The position numbers and the translations under genes are program-made. Below are positions 37,988 to 46,146 of a DNA stretch of 64,000 bases, one piece after another (the stretch's first letter is position 1; every line of letters begins with the position of its first letter). Source of the DNA: Nitratireductor alexandrii (GTDB lineage: Bacteria; Pseudomonadota; Alphaproteobacteria; Rhizobiales; Rhizobiaceae); contig NZ_RBVY01000002.1 of NCBI RefSeq assembly GCF_004000215.1, positions 310,001 through 374,000 of the forward strand. The letters are read 5' to 3'. Below the pieces are notes generated by a model. It ran no database searches, was not told the DNA's origin, and saw only the letters and a list, made by a program, of their open reading frames with translations.

Positions 37988-38062
37988 AGGGCGGCTTGCG
38001 GCGACGGGTTTGATCCCGGATGCTCACGTGCCACGCAAATTTCTGCTTTGCCAAGCCGCCCT
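37988..38062 (+). promoter_or_regulatory. Structured 5' leader of the O-acetylhomoserine sulfhydrylase gene
   Basis: A perfect 11-bp inverted repeat (37988-37998 with 38052-38062) closes a 53-nt domain that contains a smaller hairpin CGGG/CCCG (38005-38008 and 38015-38018). It stands 46 bases before the start codon. Methionine genes of alphaproteobacteria often have SAM-sensing leaders, but this sequence lacks the SAM-II core I remember, so its class is open. Confidence 0.45.
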
Positions 38063-38107
38063 CCCTTTGCGATGTATGGCGCGCACATCCATTCAGGGAG
38101 ATAGTAA

Positions 38108-39394
38108 ATGGTTCAGCGCACGCCCGGATTCGACACACTTGCCATCCATGCCGGCGCGCAGCCGGATCCGGCAACCGGCGCGCGCGCCACGCCGATCTAC
38201 CAGACCACCTCCTTCGTCTTCGACGACGTCGACCACGCCGCCTCCTTGTTCGGGCTGAAGGCGTTCGGCAACATCTACACCCGCATCATGAACCCGACCC
38301 AGGCCGTGCTCGAGGAGCGCATCGCCGCGCTCGAAGGCGGCACCGCCGCGCTCGCCACCGCCTCCGGCCACGCCGCCCAGTTGCTGGTGTTCCACACCCT
38401 CATGCGGCCGGGCGACAATTTCGTTTCCGCCAACAAGCTTTATGGCGGCTCCATCAACCAGTTCGGCCACGCCTTCAAGAATTTCGGCTGGGAAGTGCGC
38501 TGGGCCGATACCGACGAGCCGGAAAGCTTTGACGGCCTGATCGACGACAAGACGCGGGCGATCTTCGTCGAAAGCCTGGCCAATCCCGGCGGCAAGTTCG
38601 TCGATCTGGAAAAGATCGGCGACATTGCGCGCAAGCACGGCCTGCCGCTGATCGTCGACAACACCATGGCCTCGCCCTACCTGCTGCGGCCGATCGAACA
38701 CGGCGCCGACATCGTCGTGCATTCCCTGACCAAGTTCATGGGCGGCCACGGCAATTCCATGGGCGGGGCGATCGTCGACGGCGGCACGTTCGACTGGTCC
38801 AAATCCGGCAATTACCCGATGCTGTCGGAACCGCGGCCGGAATATGCTGGCATGGTGCTGCACGAAACGTTCGGTAATTTCGCCTTCGCGATCGCCTGCC
38901 GGGTGCTCGGCTTGCGCGATTTTGGGCCGTCGATCTCGCCCTTCAACGCGTTCTTGCTGCTGCAGGGCATCGAGACGCTGGCGTTGCGGATGCAGCGTCA
39001 CTGCGACAACGCCCTGAAGGTTGCCGAATGGCTGGAAAAACACCCGCTGGTCGACTGGGTATCCTATCCGGGCCTGCCGTCCGACCCCAATCATGCGCTG
39101 ATGAAGAAATATTCGCCCAAGGGCGCCGGCGCAGTGTTTACCTTCGGGCTGAAGGGCGGTTTCGACGCCGGCGTGAAAGTGGTCGAAAATGTCGAGCTGT
39201 TCTCGCACCTGGCCAATATCGGCGACGTTCGCTCGCTGATCATCCATCCGGCTTCGACCACGCACAAGCAATTGTCGGACGAACAGCAGACCGCCGCCGG
39301 CGCAGGCCCCGACGTGGTGCGGCTTTCGATCGGCATCGAGGACGCCGACGACATCATTGCCGATCTCGACCAGGCGTTCGCCAAGGCCGGCTGA
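38108..39394 (+). CDS. metY: O-acetylhomoserine aminocarboxypropyltransferase (sulfhydrylase)
   Basis: A PLP enzyme of the Cys/Met metabolism family that makes homocysteine from O-acetylhomoserine and sulfide. The 428 residues contain [40 protein letters not shown] and the PLP lysine, Lys209, in [16 protein letters not shown]. The C-terminal block VGDVRS-type segment ([20 protein letters not shown]) is typical. ATG 38108 follows GGGAG. A hairpin without a T-run lies 16 bases after the stop. Confidence 0.95.
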   Translation: MVQRTPGFDTLAIHAGAQPDPATGARATPIYQTTSFVFDDVDHAASLFGLKAFGNIYTRIMNPTQAVLEERIAALEGGTAALATASGHAAQLLVFHTLMRPGDNFVSANKLYGGSINQFGHAFKNFGWEVRWADTDEPESFDGLIDDKTRAIFVESLANPGGKFVDLEKIGDIARKHGLPLIVDNTMASPYLLRPIEHGADIVVHSLTKFMGGHGNSMGGAIVDGGTFDWSKSGNYPMLSEPRPEYAGMVLHETFGNFAFAIACRVLGLRDFGPSISPFNAFLLLQGIETLALRMQRHCDNALKVAEWLEKHPLVDWVSYPGLPSDPNHALMKKYSPKGAGAVFTFGLKGGFDAGVKVVENVELFSHLANIGDVRSLIIHPASTTHKQLSDEQQTAAGAGPDVVRLSIGIEDADDIIADLDQAFAKAG

Positions 39395-39409
39395 CCGCAA
39401 GGAGAAAAG

Positions 39410-39433
39410 GACCGGCGGCGTTCGTCGCCGGTC
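39410..39433 (+). terminator. Hairpin after metY
   Basis: GACCGGCG (39410-39417) pairs with CGCCGGTC (39426-39433). There is no T-run, so it is only a possible terminator. Confidence 0.4.
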
Positions 39434-39575
39434 ATGCAGGCCGACTGCGATGCCGTCGGCGCAAGATGTTGCCGGAAAGCCCGTCGATGGCCGGGAAGAT
39501 TGCGCGCGAAGGGTCCATCGCGCAAATTCTTGCAAGTTTTCCCCTTGATCCCCGTTTTCCACAGGTGGTCAAACC

Positions 39576-39604
39576 TTGTCGCGCCCGCGCGGCAGGCGTA
39601 GCGT
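39576..39604 (+). promoter_or_regulatory. Candidate promoter of the structured RNA
   Basis: CTTGTCG (TTGTCG at 39576-39581) and TAGCGT (39599-39604) with a 17-base spacer. Transcription would start near 39611, exactly where the first RNA helix (CTCAGGT, 39613) begins. The -10 box is weak. Confidence 0.35.
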
Positions 39605-39610
39605 GAGGTC

Positions 39611-39990
39611 ATCTCAGGTGCTTGGACGTCCCGCCCGGACCGCGGGGAAAACCGAAAGGCAAACCTGAGCCCGTGCTGGCCCGGATGGGACGGCGGGGCG
39701 ACCCGCCAGACGATGCGGAGCCAGGGTCCCGCGGACCCGCTGAAAGCGGTCTGGAACGCGGAAAGCGGAACCGATGCTGCCGTGAAGGCCGGTCAAGTCC
39801 TTCGATGGCGTGCTTGCAGGTCCTTGTGGGCTGCGGGCGGGTTTCGGGAAGGGAAATCCTTCGGGAAACGCCGTTGCCGAAATCGTCCGGTTCAGCGGTA
39901 CCGCTTGGCGGATGGTCTTCGGACCAGAGGCAAGATGAACGCTGATCCGAACAGGGAGGCACTGGGAGCGATCCCAGTGCTTTCCTTGTC
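39611..39990 (+). ncRNA. Candidate structured non-coding RNA of about 375 nt, family not recognised
   Basis: The 715-base gap between metY and the exporter gene has no convincing protein. Bases 39611-39990 hold a run of helices: CTCAGGT/ACCTGAG (39613-39619 and 39663-39669), GGCGGG-GCGA-CCCGCC (39692-39707), GGGTCC/GGACCC (39724-39729 and 39733-39738), and TGGTC-TTCG-GACCA (39913-39926). Several GAAA and TTCG loop sequences are present. A promoter-like pair precedes it and a strong terminator ends it. It lacks the conserved cores of RNase P, tmRNA, 6S and SRP RNA that I know. From about 39995 to 40109 I see nothing else. Confidence 0.5.
39959..39987 (+). terminator. Intrinsic terminator of the candidate RNA
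   Basis: GCACTGGGA (39959-39967), loop GCGA (39968-39971), TCCCAGTGC (39972-39980), then TTTCCTT. A nine-bp perfect stem with the same GGGA-GCGA-TCCC tip as the hppA terminator. Confidence 0.75.
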
Positions 39991-40109
39991 TGCGGACCGG
40001 CTTGGCCCGTTCAAGGGCTCGTTCTGTCTCGGATCGGGACGTCGTCGGCCGCGCTCCGTGCGTCTTTTGCCCGCTGAACTCCTGCTCCGATCCATTGTCT
40101 ACGCCGCGC

Positions 40110-41072
40110 TCAACCTGTCGTGCGACACGGCGTTGCGCTTGAGACGGGCCGGTTGCGCGGGGGCGGCGTGTCGGTCGGCCCGGAGCGCTTGGACAGCAGA
40201 AAAATCCCGACGCCGATCAGAAGGGCGGCCGGCAGCAGGCCTTGCGGCACGCTCTCGTCCAGAACCAAGATCGCCACCGCAGCGCCGCTGATTGCGCCCA
40301 CCGAGCCGATTTGGCTGAGATAGACCGGGCCGGCGACTTTTTGCAGCACGAAATAAAGCAGATACATCGCCGAAAACGTCGCGATCTGGGCAGCCAGCGT
40401 GCCGAGCACGGCCGGCGTTGCCGGGAGCGAAAGCGGGATCGTGGCGGCCAGGCTTGCAAGGCCAAGCAGCAAGGCCGCGCCCAATAACATGCCTGGCGCC
40501 AATGACAGCGAACCAGCGCCCTGCGGCCAACGCATGGTGCGGTAAATATTGCCGGCGGCGATGATGACCGGGGCCAGCAGCGTCGCCGCGATCCATATCG
40601 GCGCGCTGTCGCCGCTCATCGTCTTGGCGGCGGCGAGGATCACGACGCCGACCAGGGCCGCCAGGATGCCCGCGCCGCGCACCGTGCGGAACCGTTCCAG
40701 GCCGAACGCGATCGCCAGCGCATAGGTATAGAGCGGCGGAAACGCGAAGGAGATTGCGGCGAACCCGGCGCCGACATGCGGCACGGCCGAAAAGATCAAA
40801 AAATTCGGCAGCGCCAGGCTGAGCAGGCCCGACATGAAAAAATATTCGCCGGTGCGGCGGCCTGCGCGTGGCAACTGGCCGGCGAGCGCGGCGGCCGCGG
40901 CCAGCACCAGGCCGGCGCCGAGCGTGGACCAAAACAGCAAGGCGAAGGGCGTCGCGCCGGCTGCCGTCGCGAGCTTGACCAGATTGGCCGTCAGGCCGAT
41001 GAACAGGCCAACGACGACCAGCAGGCCGAACGCGAGCAGCGGGGCTGAGCGGGGTGTGGCGGGAGGGGGCAT
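40110..41072 (-). CDS. DMT superfamily (EamA) transporter
   Basis: A 320-residue inner-membrane protein with ten predicted helices in two EamA repeats. LLFWSTLGAGLVLAAAAALA and LPNFLIFSAVPHVGAGFAAI lie in the first half; AGPVYLSQIGSVGAISGAAV and LLPAALLIGVGIFLLSKR in the second. Members export metabolites or drugs. The substrate is unknown. It is divergent from a MarR regulator with a palindromic site between them, so regulated efflux is likely. Confidence 0.88.
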   Translation of the reverse strand: MPPPATPRSAPLLAFGLLVVVGLFIGLTANLVKLATAAGATPFALLFWSTLGAGLVLAAAAALAGQLPRAGRRTGEYFFMSGLLSLALPNFLIFSAVPHVGAGFAAISFAFPPLYTYALAIAFGLERFRTVRGAGILAALVGVVILAAAKTMSGDSAPIWIAATLLAPVIIAAGNIYRTMRWPQGAGSLSLAPGMLLGAALLLGLASLAATIPLSLPATPAVLGTLAAQIATFSAMYLLYFVLQKVAGPVYLSQIGSVGAISGAAVAILVLDESVPQGLLPAALLIGVGIFLLSKRSGPTDTPPPRNRPVSSATPCRTTG

Positions 41073-41102
41073 GGCGTGTGGTCCGGTTCTGCTCGCTATC
41101 GA

Positions 41103-41131
41103 TTGACATTTATCTTTGTATCAAGATACTT
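41103..41131. promoter_or_regulatory. MarR-type operator over the marR promoter
   Basis: The perfect inverted repeat TATCTT-TGTATC-AAGATA (41111-41128) overlaps a promoter with TTGACA (41103-41108) and GATACT (41125-41130, 16-base spacer) reading toward the marR gene. The same site covers the start region of the divergent exporter gene, so one repressor could control both. Confidence 0.65.
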
Positions 41132-41159
41132 TTCGTCAAGTCAAATAGGAGAGAAAAGA

Positions 41160-41651
41160 TTGGATCGCGTCACTCTCGCCATCGCGCAATGGCAGCGCGA
41201 ACGTCCCGATCTCGATACCCTGCCGATGGCGGTTCTCGGCCGGATCGCGATCGCCGCCCGCGCGATCGCGCGCGATCATCTCGACCCGGTTTTCGCCCGG
41301 TTCGGGCTCCAGGCCGGCGATTTCGACGTGCTGGCGACCCTGCGCCGCGCCGGCCCGCCCTATGCGCTGAGCCCGACCGAGCTCTATACGGCCACCATGG
41401 TCACCTCTGGCACCATGACCAGCCGGCTCGACCGGTTGGAAGGCAAGGGTTTGATCGCCCGCGCGCCCGACCCGCGCGACCGCCGCGCCCTGCAAGCGGG
41501 CCTGACCGAAAAGGGCAGGGCGCTGATCGACGAGGCGGTGAGCGCCCATGTCGAGAACGAGGCCAGGGTCGTTGCGGCCCTCAGCCGCGCCGAGCAGGAG
41601 GAACTCGACGCCCTGCTTGCCAAATTGCTGGCAGGTCTTCCCGAAAGGTGA
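41160..41651 (+). CDS. MarR family transcriptional regulator
   Basis: A 163-residue winged-helix repressor. LQAGDFDVLATLRRAGPPYA, LYTATMVTSGTMTSRLDRLE (recognition helix) and GLIARAPDPRDRRALQAGLT (wing with the DPRDRR motif) are all clear. The start is taken as TTG 41160, six bases after AGGAGAG; no ATG gives the full domain. It is divergent from the EamA exporter across the operator at 41111-41128, so it probably represses both genes and responds to the exported compound. Confidence 0.9.
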   Translation: MDRVTLAIAQWQRERPDLDTLPMAVLGRIAIAARAIARDHLDPVFARFGLQAGDFDVLATLRRAGPPYALSPTELYTATMVTSGTMTSRLDRLEGKGLIARAPDPRDRRALQAGLTEKGRALIDEAVSAHVENEARVVAALSRAEQEELDALLAKLLAGLPER

Positions 41652-41657
41652 ACGGCG

Positions 41658-42902
41658 CTAAAAGCGTACGTTCAGCCGCTCCAGACCGTGGAAATGATAG
41701 ATGTCGCGATAGCGCGGCGTCTCGGCCAGCCGGAGGCCGGGCAGCCGGTCGAACAGCACCTTGAGCCCGACCTGGAGCTCGAGCCGGGCGAGCGGCGCGC
41801 CGATGCAGAAATGAATGCCGGCCCCGAAGGTAACGTTCTTCTGGTCGGTGCGCGCCGGGTCGAAGCGGCGCGGCGCCGAAAAGGCGGCAGGATCGCAATT
41901 GGCCGCCCCCAGCAGCAGACCGATCCGCTCGCCCGGTTCCACCGTGATGCCGGGCTCGATCTCCACCGTCTCGTAGGCGTAGCGGGTAAACATGTGCAGC
42001 GGCGCGTCGATCCGCAGGCATTCCTCGACCGTGGCCGCTGTTGTATCCGGCGTTTCGAAAAAACGGCGCGGATCGCCGCCCTCGGCCAGCAGCGTGCGCA
42101 CCGCATTGCCGGTCTGGTGCACGGTCGCCTCGTGGCCGGCGTTCAACAACAGGATCACCGACGAGATCAATTCGTCCTCGTCGAGCTGCTCGCCGTCCGC
42201 GCTGGCCTCGATCAACAGGCTCAAGAGATCGTCGCCCGGTGCCTCGCGCCGCTCGCGGACATAGCCGCGCAGGAAGGCGGCGAAATCGCGTGCCGCGCGG
42301 TTGGCCTCCTCTTCGGTCCGGCGGTCCTGGGTCAGCGTGTACATGGCCACCATCCGGTTCGACCACGCAACCAGCCGGTCGCCCATCTCGACCGGTACGC
42401 CCAGCATCTCCGCGATCACCGTCACCGGGATCGGGGTGGCGAAGGCGGGGAGCAGATCGGCTTCGCCGTCGGCCTCGAAACGGTCGATCAGCGTATGCGC
42501 GAGCTGCTCGACGCGCGGGCGCAGCCGTTCGACCTGGCGCGAGACGAAGGCGCGGTTGACCAGCTTGCGCAGCCTTGTGTGTGCCGGTGGTTCCAACTCC
42601 AGCAGCGAGCGTGCCTCAACCGCATCGAAATCGGCGAGATGGGCGCGTTCGTCGCCGACGATCGCCGGCGGTCCCCAGCGGTTTTCGCGTCCGAAGCGCC
42701 GGTCGCGCAGCAGCCGGTTGACCGCGTCGAAGCCGGCAAAGCACCAGAACCCGTATTCCTGCCAGTAAAAGGCCGGCATATGGGCGTGCAGCCAGCCATA
42801 GGCCCCGTACGGATCCTGGACGAAGGCGGGGTCGCGTGGCGAAAGCGATAGCCGGCGCTGGGTCAGGTCGGCGCCGGCGACAAGGGCGGTCTCAAGGCTC
42901 AT
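41658..42902 (-). CDS. Cytochrome P450
   Basis: A 414-residue soluble bacterial P450. The heme loop is FGAGIHFCIGAPLARLELQV with the Cys thiolate, the I-helix reads LLLNAGHEATVHQTGNAV (oxygen-binding A-G-x-E-x-T as AGHEAT), and the K-helix ExxR is in VEECLRIDAP. The substrate is unknown, and no ferredoxin or reductase gene is adjacent. I use ATG 42902 (MSLETALVAG); longer readings have no ribosome site. The beta-lactamase gene ends 98 bases upstream on the same strand. Confidence 0.93.
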   Translation of the reverse strand: MSLETALVAGADLTQRRLSLSPRDPAFVQDPYGAYGWLHAHMPAFYWQEYGFWCFAGFDAVNRLLRDRRFGRENRWGPPAIVGDERAHLADFDAVEARSLLELEPPAHTRLRKLVNRAFVSRQVERLRPRVEQLAHTLIDRFEADGEADLLPAFATPIPVTVIAEMLGVPVEMGDRLVAWSNRMVAMYTLTQDRRTEEEANRAARDFAAFLRGYVRERREAPGDDLLSLLIEASADGEQLDEDELISSVILLLNAGHEATVHQTGNAVRTLLAEGGDPRRFFETPDTTAATVEECLRIDAPLHMFTRYAYETVEIEPGITVEPGERIGLLLGAANCDPAAFSAPRRFDPARTDQKNVTFGAGIHFCIGAPLARLELQVGLKVLFDRLPGLRLAETPRYRDIYHFHGLERLNVRF

Positions 42903-43000
42903 CCCCACCCCATAGCCCAGCTCCGCCATTCGGCGCCATGTTTGTGTTGTGGTCCAGAGCTCGGCGCGCGCATGCCCGGCGATCGGTTCTGGCGACCGGT

Positions 43001-43810
43001 CTATGGGGCGATCGTCGCGGCAAGCGAAGGCCACGCCTTCAAGAACGCTTCGCGGGTCCGGATGCCGGGCGAGCCGGATTGGCGCGTTTGGTCCTGGGCC
43101 AGACGGGCAAAGACCAGGCGACGCTCGCCGCGGACAGCCCAGCCGACGAACCAGCCAAAACCGCGTGCCCGGTCGAAACTGCCGTCCGCCTTGCGCGGGT
43201 AGGCGCCGCCCGTCTTGCCGGAAACGCGCCAGCCGCCGGTTTGGGTCGTCGCCACGATCCGCAGCGTCTTGTCCATTGCGGCCTGGCTGACGGGCAGGCG
43301 TCCGGTGACGAGCTTGCGCAGGAACGCCACCTGCTCCAGGGGCGAAATGGCCAGAGACGAGCTGATCCAGGCCCGTTCGAGCCCGTTATTCTTGCCGGGA
43401 TCGCCGGAAAAATCGGCATTGCCGTAGCCGAAAGCGCGCGCATAACGTGTCAGCGCATCCTCGCCGAGCGCGTGCGTGATGCGTTGCGAATACCACACGA
43501 CGGAATATTTCAGCCAGCGCGTCGGTTCCGTCGGCCGCCGCCAGTTTTCGCCGCCCCAGTCGGCCTCTCCCTCCCGGTAGGCGAGCACCGGCGCTTTCAT
43601 GTCGGTCAGGAAGCCGGCGTCGAACCCGATCACGGCGAGCGCGACCTTGAACGTGGAAGCCGGCGTCGCACGTAGATCGCACGTGCCGTCTTCCAGCAGG
43701 CGCGCACCGGTGTCGGCATCGACGATCACCGTGCACAGTGTTTTTGCCGACGCCGTCGAAGGGACCAGGACCGCCAGCAGCGACAGGCAAAACAGGCATG
43801 AGCGGATCAT
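43001..43810 (-). CDS. Class D (OXA-type) beta-lactamase
   Basis: A 269-residue serine beta-lactamase. The signal peptide ends PSTASA near residue 22. Class D motifs are all present: the active Ser52 in STFK (residues 52-55), SVV (103-105), YGN (129-131), WISSSLAISP and KTG (199-201) in SGKTGGAYP. The enzyme acts in the periplasm. ATG 43810 follows AAAGGA; TTG 43825 is a less likely start. There is no mobile element or resistance gene cluster nearby, so it looks like an intrinsic chromosomal gene. Confidence 0.92.
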   Translation of the reverse strand: MIRSCLFCLSLLAVLVPSTASAKTLCTVIVDADTGARLLEDGTCDLRATPASTFKVALAVIGFDAGFLTDMKAPVLAYREGEADWGGENWRRPTEPTRWLKYSVVWYSQRITHALGEDALTRYARAFGYGNADFSGDPGKNNGLERAWISSSLAISPLEQVAFLRKLVTGRLPVSQAAMDKTLRIVATTQTGGWRVSGKTGGAYPRKADGSFDRARGFGWFVGWAVRGERRLVFARLAQDQTRQSGSPGIRTREAFLKAWPSLAATIAP

Positions 43811-43973
43811 CGAGGTCCTTTCCAAGGTTTGTTCGAAATAAGGACCGGGGGCGGGTTAAAGCCAAGTGAAGCGGGAGGTCGCGGCTTTCGCCGGGCCGCG
43901 TTTGCCGCTATCAGCGATCCAGATCGTGCTTGTCGGCGACAGGGCTGGCGGAGGCGCGGTCGGGGAGGCACGG

Positions 43974-45077
43974 ATGCAGATCATCGTCGTCGGCGCCGGC
44001 ATCGCCGGTTTGTGCACGGCCTGGGCGCTTGCCGCGCGCGGCCACGCCATCACCGTGCTCGAACAGGGGCAGATCCCCAATCCGCTTGCCGCCTCCGGCG
44101 ACCATCACCGCATCATCCGCCGCGCCTATGGCTCGGTCAGCGGCTACGGCGATGCCATTACCGAGGCCTATGATGCCTGGGACGCGCTTTGGTCCGATCT
44201 CGGCCGCAACCATCTCGATCCGCGCGGGTTCCTGTGCGTGTCGCGCCAAAAGGGCGACGAGGCGGAGGATTTTCTCGAAGGCCTGAAGGCCGGCGGCTAT
44301 CCGTTCGCGCTTTTCCAGCCGGACGAGGCGGCCGCGCGTTGGCCGTTTCTCGACGCGGGCGCGATCCGTTACGCCTATGCCTCGCCTGAGGGCGGGGCGC
44401 TGCACTGCCGGCGCATCGCCGCCGACCTGCTGGGCTGGCTGCGCGACAAAGGCGTCGATGTGCGCGAGCATACCCGTGTCGTCGCCGTTGACGAGGACAA
44501 AGGCCGCGTGCATCTGGCCGACGGTGGCACGCTCACCGCGCAGAAGGTGGTCGTCTGCGCCGGCGCCTGGGTGACCAAGCTTTTCCCCGATCTGGCCGGC
44601 TCGCTGGCCGTCTACCGCACGGCGGTCGTCTATCTCGACCCGCCCGCTGAACTGGCAGGCGCCTGGGCGGACGCACCCGTCGTGCTGGATGTCGGCGGGG
44701 CCACCGACGGCTACATCATCCCGCCCTCTGGCGATGGCGGGTTGAAATTCGGCTCCGGCCTGCACCGCTTCGCCTCGCCCGACGCCGACGCGCGGCGAAC
44801 GCCCGAGGCCGGCGAGGGCGAGGCGATCCGCGACCTGTTCGCACCGCCGCTGACGCGCATCGCCGACTATCGGGTCTCCTTGGTCGTCACCTGCGCCTAT
44901 ACCTTTACCCCGGACGAGGCCTTCTTCGCCGCCGAGCGCGGCCGCTGCCTGGTGGTGTCGGCCTGTTCCGGCCACGGCTACAAGTTCGGCGCCTATGTCG
45001 GCCGTCGCGTGGCCGATCATGTCGAGCGGCCCGATTTCGCCCGTCTGCGCGCCGGGCTGCGGGCCGAGCCTGCGTAA
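43974..45077 (+). CDS. FAD-dependent amine/amino acid oxidoreductase (DAO family)
   Basis: A 367-residue flavoprotein. The ADP-binding loop is IVVGAGIAGLCTAWAL at the start, DHHRIIRRAYG resembles the flavin-linked region of monomeric sarcosine oxidases, KVVVCAGAWVTKLFPDLAG is the second FAD block, and ACSGHGYKFGAYVGR contains the C-terminal flavin-attachment-type GHGYK. Reaction on N-methyl or secondary amino acids is likely but not proven. ATG 43974 follows GGGGAGG. It is divergent from the beta-lactamase and precedes clpP. Confidence 0.85.
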   Translation: MQIIVVGAGIAGLCTAWALAARGHAITVLEQGQIPNPLAASGDHHRIIRRAYGSVSGYGDAITEAYDAWDALWSDLGRNHLDPRGFLCVSRQKGDEAEDFLEGLKAGGYPFALFQPDEAAARWPFLDAGAIRYAYASPEGGALHCRRIAADLLGWLRDKGVDVREHTRVVAVDEDKGRVHLADGGTLTAQKVVVCAGAWVTKLFPDLAGSLAVYRTAVVYLDPPAELAGAWADAPVVLDVGGATDGYIIPPSGDGGLKFGSGLHRFASPDADARRTPEAGEGEAIRDLFAPPLTRIADYRVSLVVTCAYTFTPDEAFFAAERGRCLVVSACSGHGYKFGAYVGRRVADHVERPDFARLRAGLRAEPA

Positions 45078-45116
45078 ACCATTCCGGCCGTTTCCCGGGG
45101 GCGCGGCGTACCCGGC

Positions 45117-45144
45117 CTTGCGAAAGCGGGACCGGGCCCCTTAT
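45117..45144 (+). promoter_or_regulatory. Candidate heat-shock (RpoH) promoter of clpP
   Basis: CTTGCGA at 45117-45123, 13 bases, then CCCCTTAT at 45137-45144. The second box matches seven of eight bases of the RpoH -10 pattern. It lies about 70 bases before the clpP start. Heat-shock control of clpP is normal. Confidence 0.5.
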
Positions 45145-45212
45145 CTAGCGCGGAGTGAGCCTTGCCGAATCAAGCCACCGGCGCAATCCAGCTACCGGAA
45201 GGGGGATACCTG

Positions 45213-45857
45213 ATGAAAGACCCAGTCGAGACCGCGATGAACCTCGTTCCGATGGTTGTGGAGCAGACCAATCGTGGCGAACGAGCCTACGACATTTTCT
45301 CGCGGCTTCTGAAGGAGCGCATCATCTTCATCACCGGCCCGATCGAGGACGGCATGGCCACGCTGGTATGCGCCCAGCTTCTGTTTCTGGAGGCGGAAAA
45401 CCCGAAGAAGGAAATCTCGCTCTACATCAACTCGCCCGGCGGCGTGGTGACGAGCGGCATGGCCATCTACGACACGATGGAGTTCATCAAGCCGGCGGTC
45501 TCCACGCTGTGCATCGGCCAGGCCGCCTCGATGGGCTCGCTCCTGCTGTGCGCCGGCCACAAGGACATGCGTTTCGCCACGCCCAATGCGCGCATCATGG
45601 TGCACCAGCCCTCAGGCGGCTTCCAGGGCCAGGCCTCAGACATCGAGCGTCACGCCCAGGACATCATCAAGCTCAAGCGCCGTCTCAACGAGGTCTATGT
45701 CAAGCACACGGGCCAGGACTACGAGACCATAGAACGGACCCTCGACCGCGACCATTTCATGACCGCGGAGGAGGCGCTCGAGTTCGGCCTTGTCGACAAG
45801 GTGATCGCCAGCCGCTCGGCGATCGAGACCGAGGCCAAGGACAAGCCTGAAGGCTGA
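45213..45857 (+). CDS. clpP: ATP-dependent Clp protease proteolytic subunit
   Basis: The 214-residue subunit of the ClpP barrel, working with ClpX and ClpA. The catalytic Ser106 is in [10 protein letters not shown] and His131 in MVHQPSGGF; the Asp lies in [10 protein letters not shown]. The start [20 protein letters not shown] at ATG 45213 is standard for alphaproteobacteria and follows GGAAGGGGGA; an upstream ATG-like start at 45162 would add 17 residues without family match. It precedes clpX and lon. Confidence 0.97.
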   Translation: MKDPVETAMNLVPMVVEQTNRGERAYDIFSRLLKERIIFITGPIEDGMATLVCAQLLFLEAENPKKEISLYINSPGGVVTSGMAIYDTMEFIKPAVSTLCIGQAASMGSLLLCAGHKDMRFATPNARIMVHQPSGGFQGQASDIERHAQDIIKLKRRLNEVYVKHTGQDYETIERTLDRDHFMTAEEALEFGLVDKVIASRSAIETEAKDKPEG

Positions 45858-45866
45858 CCTGGCAGA

Positions 45867-45899
45867 GCGCGCGCCAAAGCGCGCGCCTGACGCAATTTT
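45867..45899 (+). terminator. Hairpin after clpP
   Basis: GCGCGCGC (45867-45874), loop CAAA, GCGCGCGC (45879-45886), then TTTT nine bases later. It is strong as a stem but imperfect as a terminator. The rest of the 289-base clpP-clpX gap shows no clear promoter. Confidence 0.5.
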
Positions 45900-46146
45900 G
45901 AAACATCCTGCGGCAATTCTGTCACATTCGGGTGTTCCCTCCTGCGGGGGGAGGCCCTACGTTAAGCCTATGTTGAGTTTCGGGGGAATACCCTCGGGCG
46001 GGGTTTGGCGAGTTGTTGCCGCTTCGCGCAAAGTGTGTTTCGTAGTCGAACGGGGTAACGGGTGAGTTCGACAAGTCCTCCCGGTTTCCCAAAGACATAT
46101 CCTCCTCGCCGGCGCTTGCCGGGAAGGACCGAAAAGGACTGAAGGC

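Noticed and set aside
37988-38062. SAM-II riboswitch before metY
   Set aside because: A GGCTTGC piece is present, but the remaining SAM-II core, including the GCTAAA element, is missing, so I only call a structured leader.
39555-39563. TTTTCCACA, a DnaA-box match
   Set aside because: A single box with no cluster, no AT-rich unwinding region and no origin-linked genes.
39611-39990. Reading the candidate RNA as RNase P RNA, tmRNA or 6S RNA
   Set aside because: Length fits RNase P or tmRNA, but the invariant GAGGAAAGTCC-type element of RNase P, a tmRNA tag frame and the 6S open-bubble sequences are not found.
39713-40291. Open frames inside the gap after metY
   Set aside because: They run across hairpins and a terminator, have random basic composition and overlap the exporter gene; a structured RNA explains the gap better.
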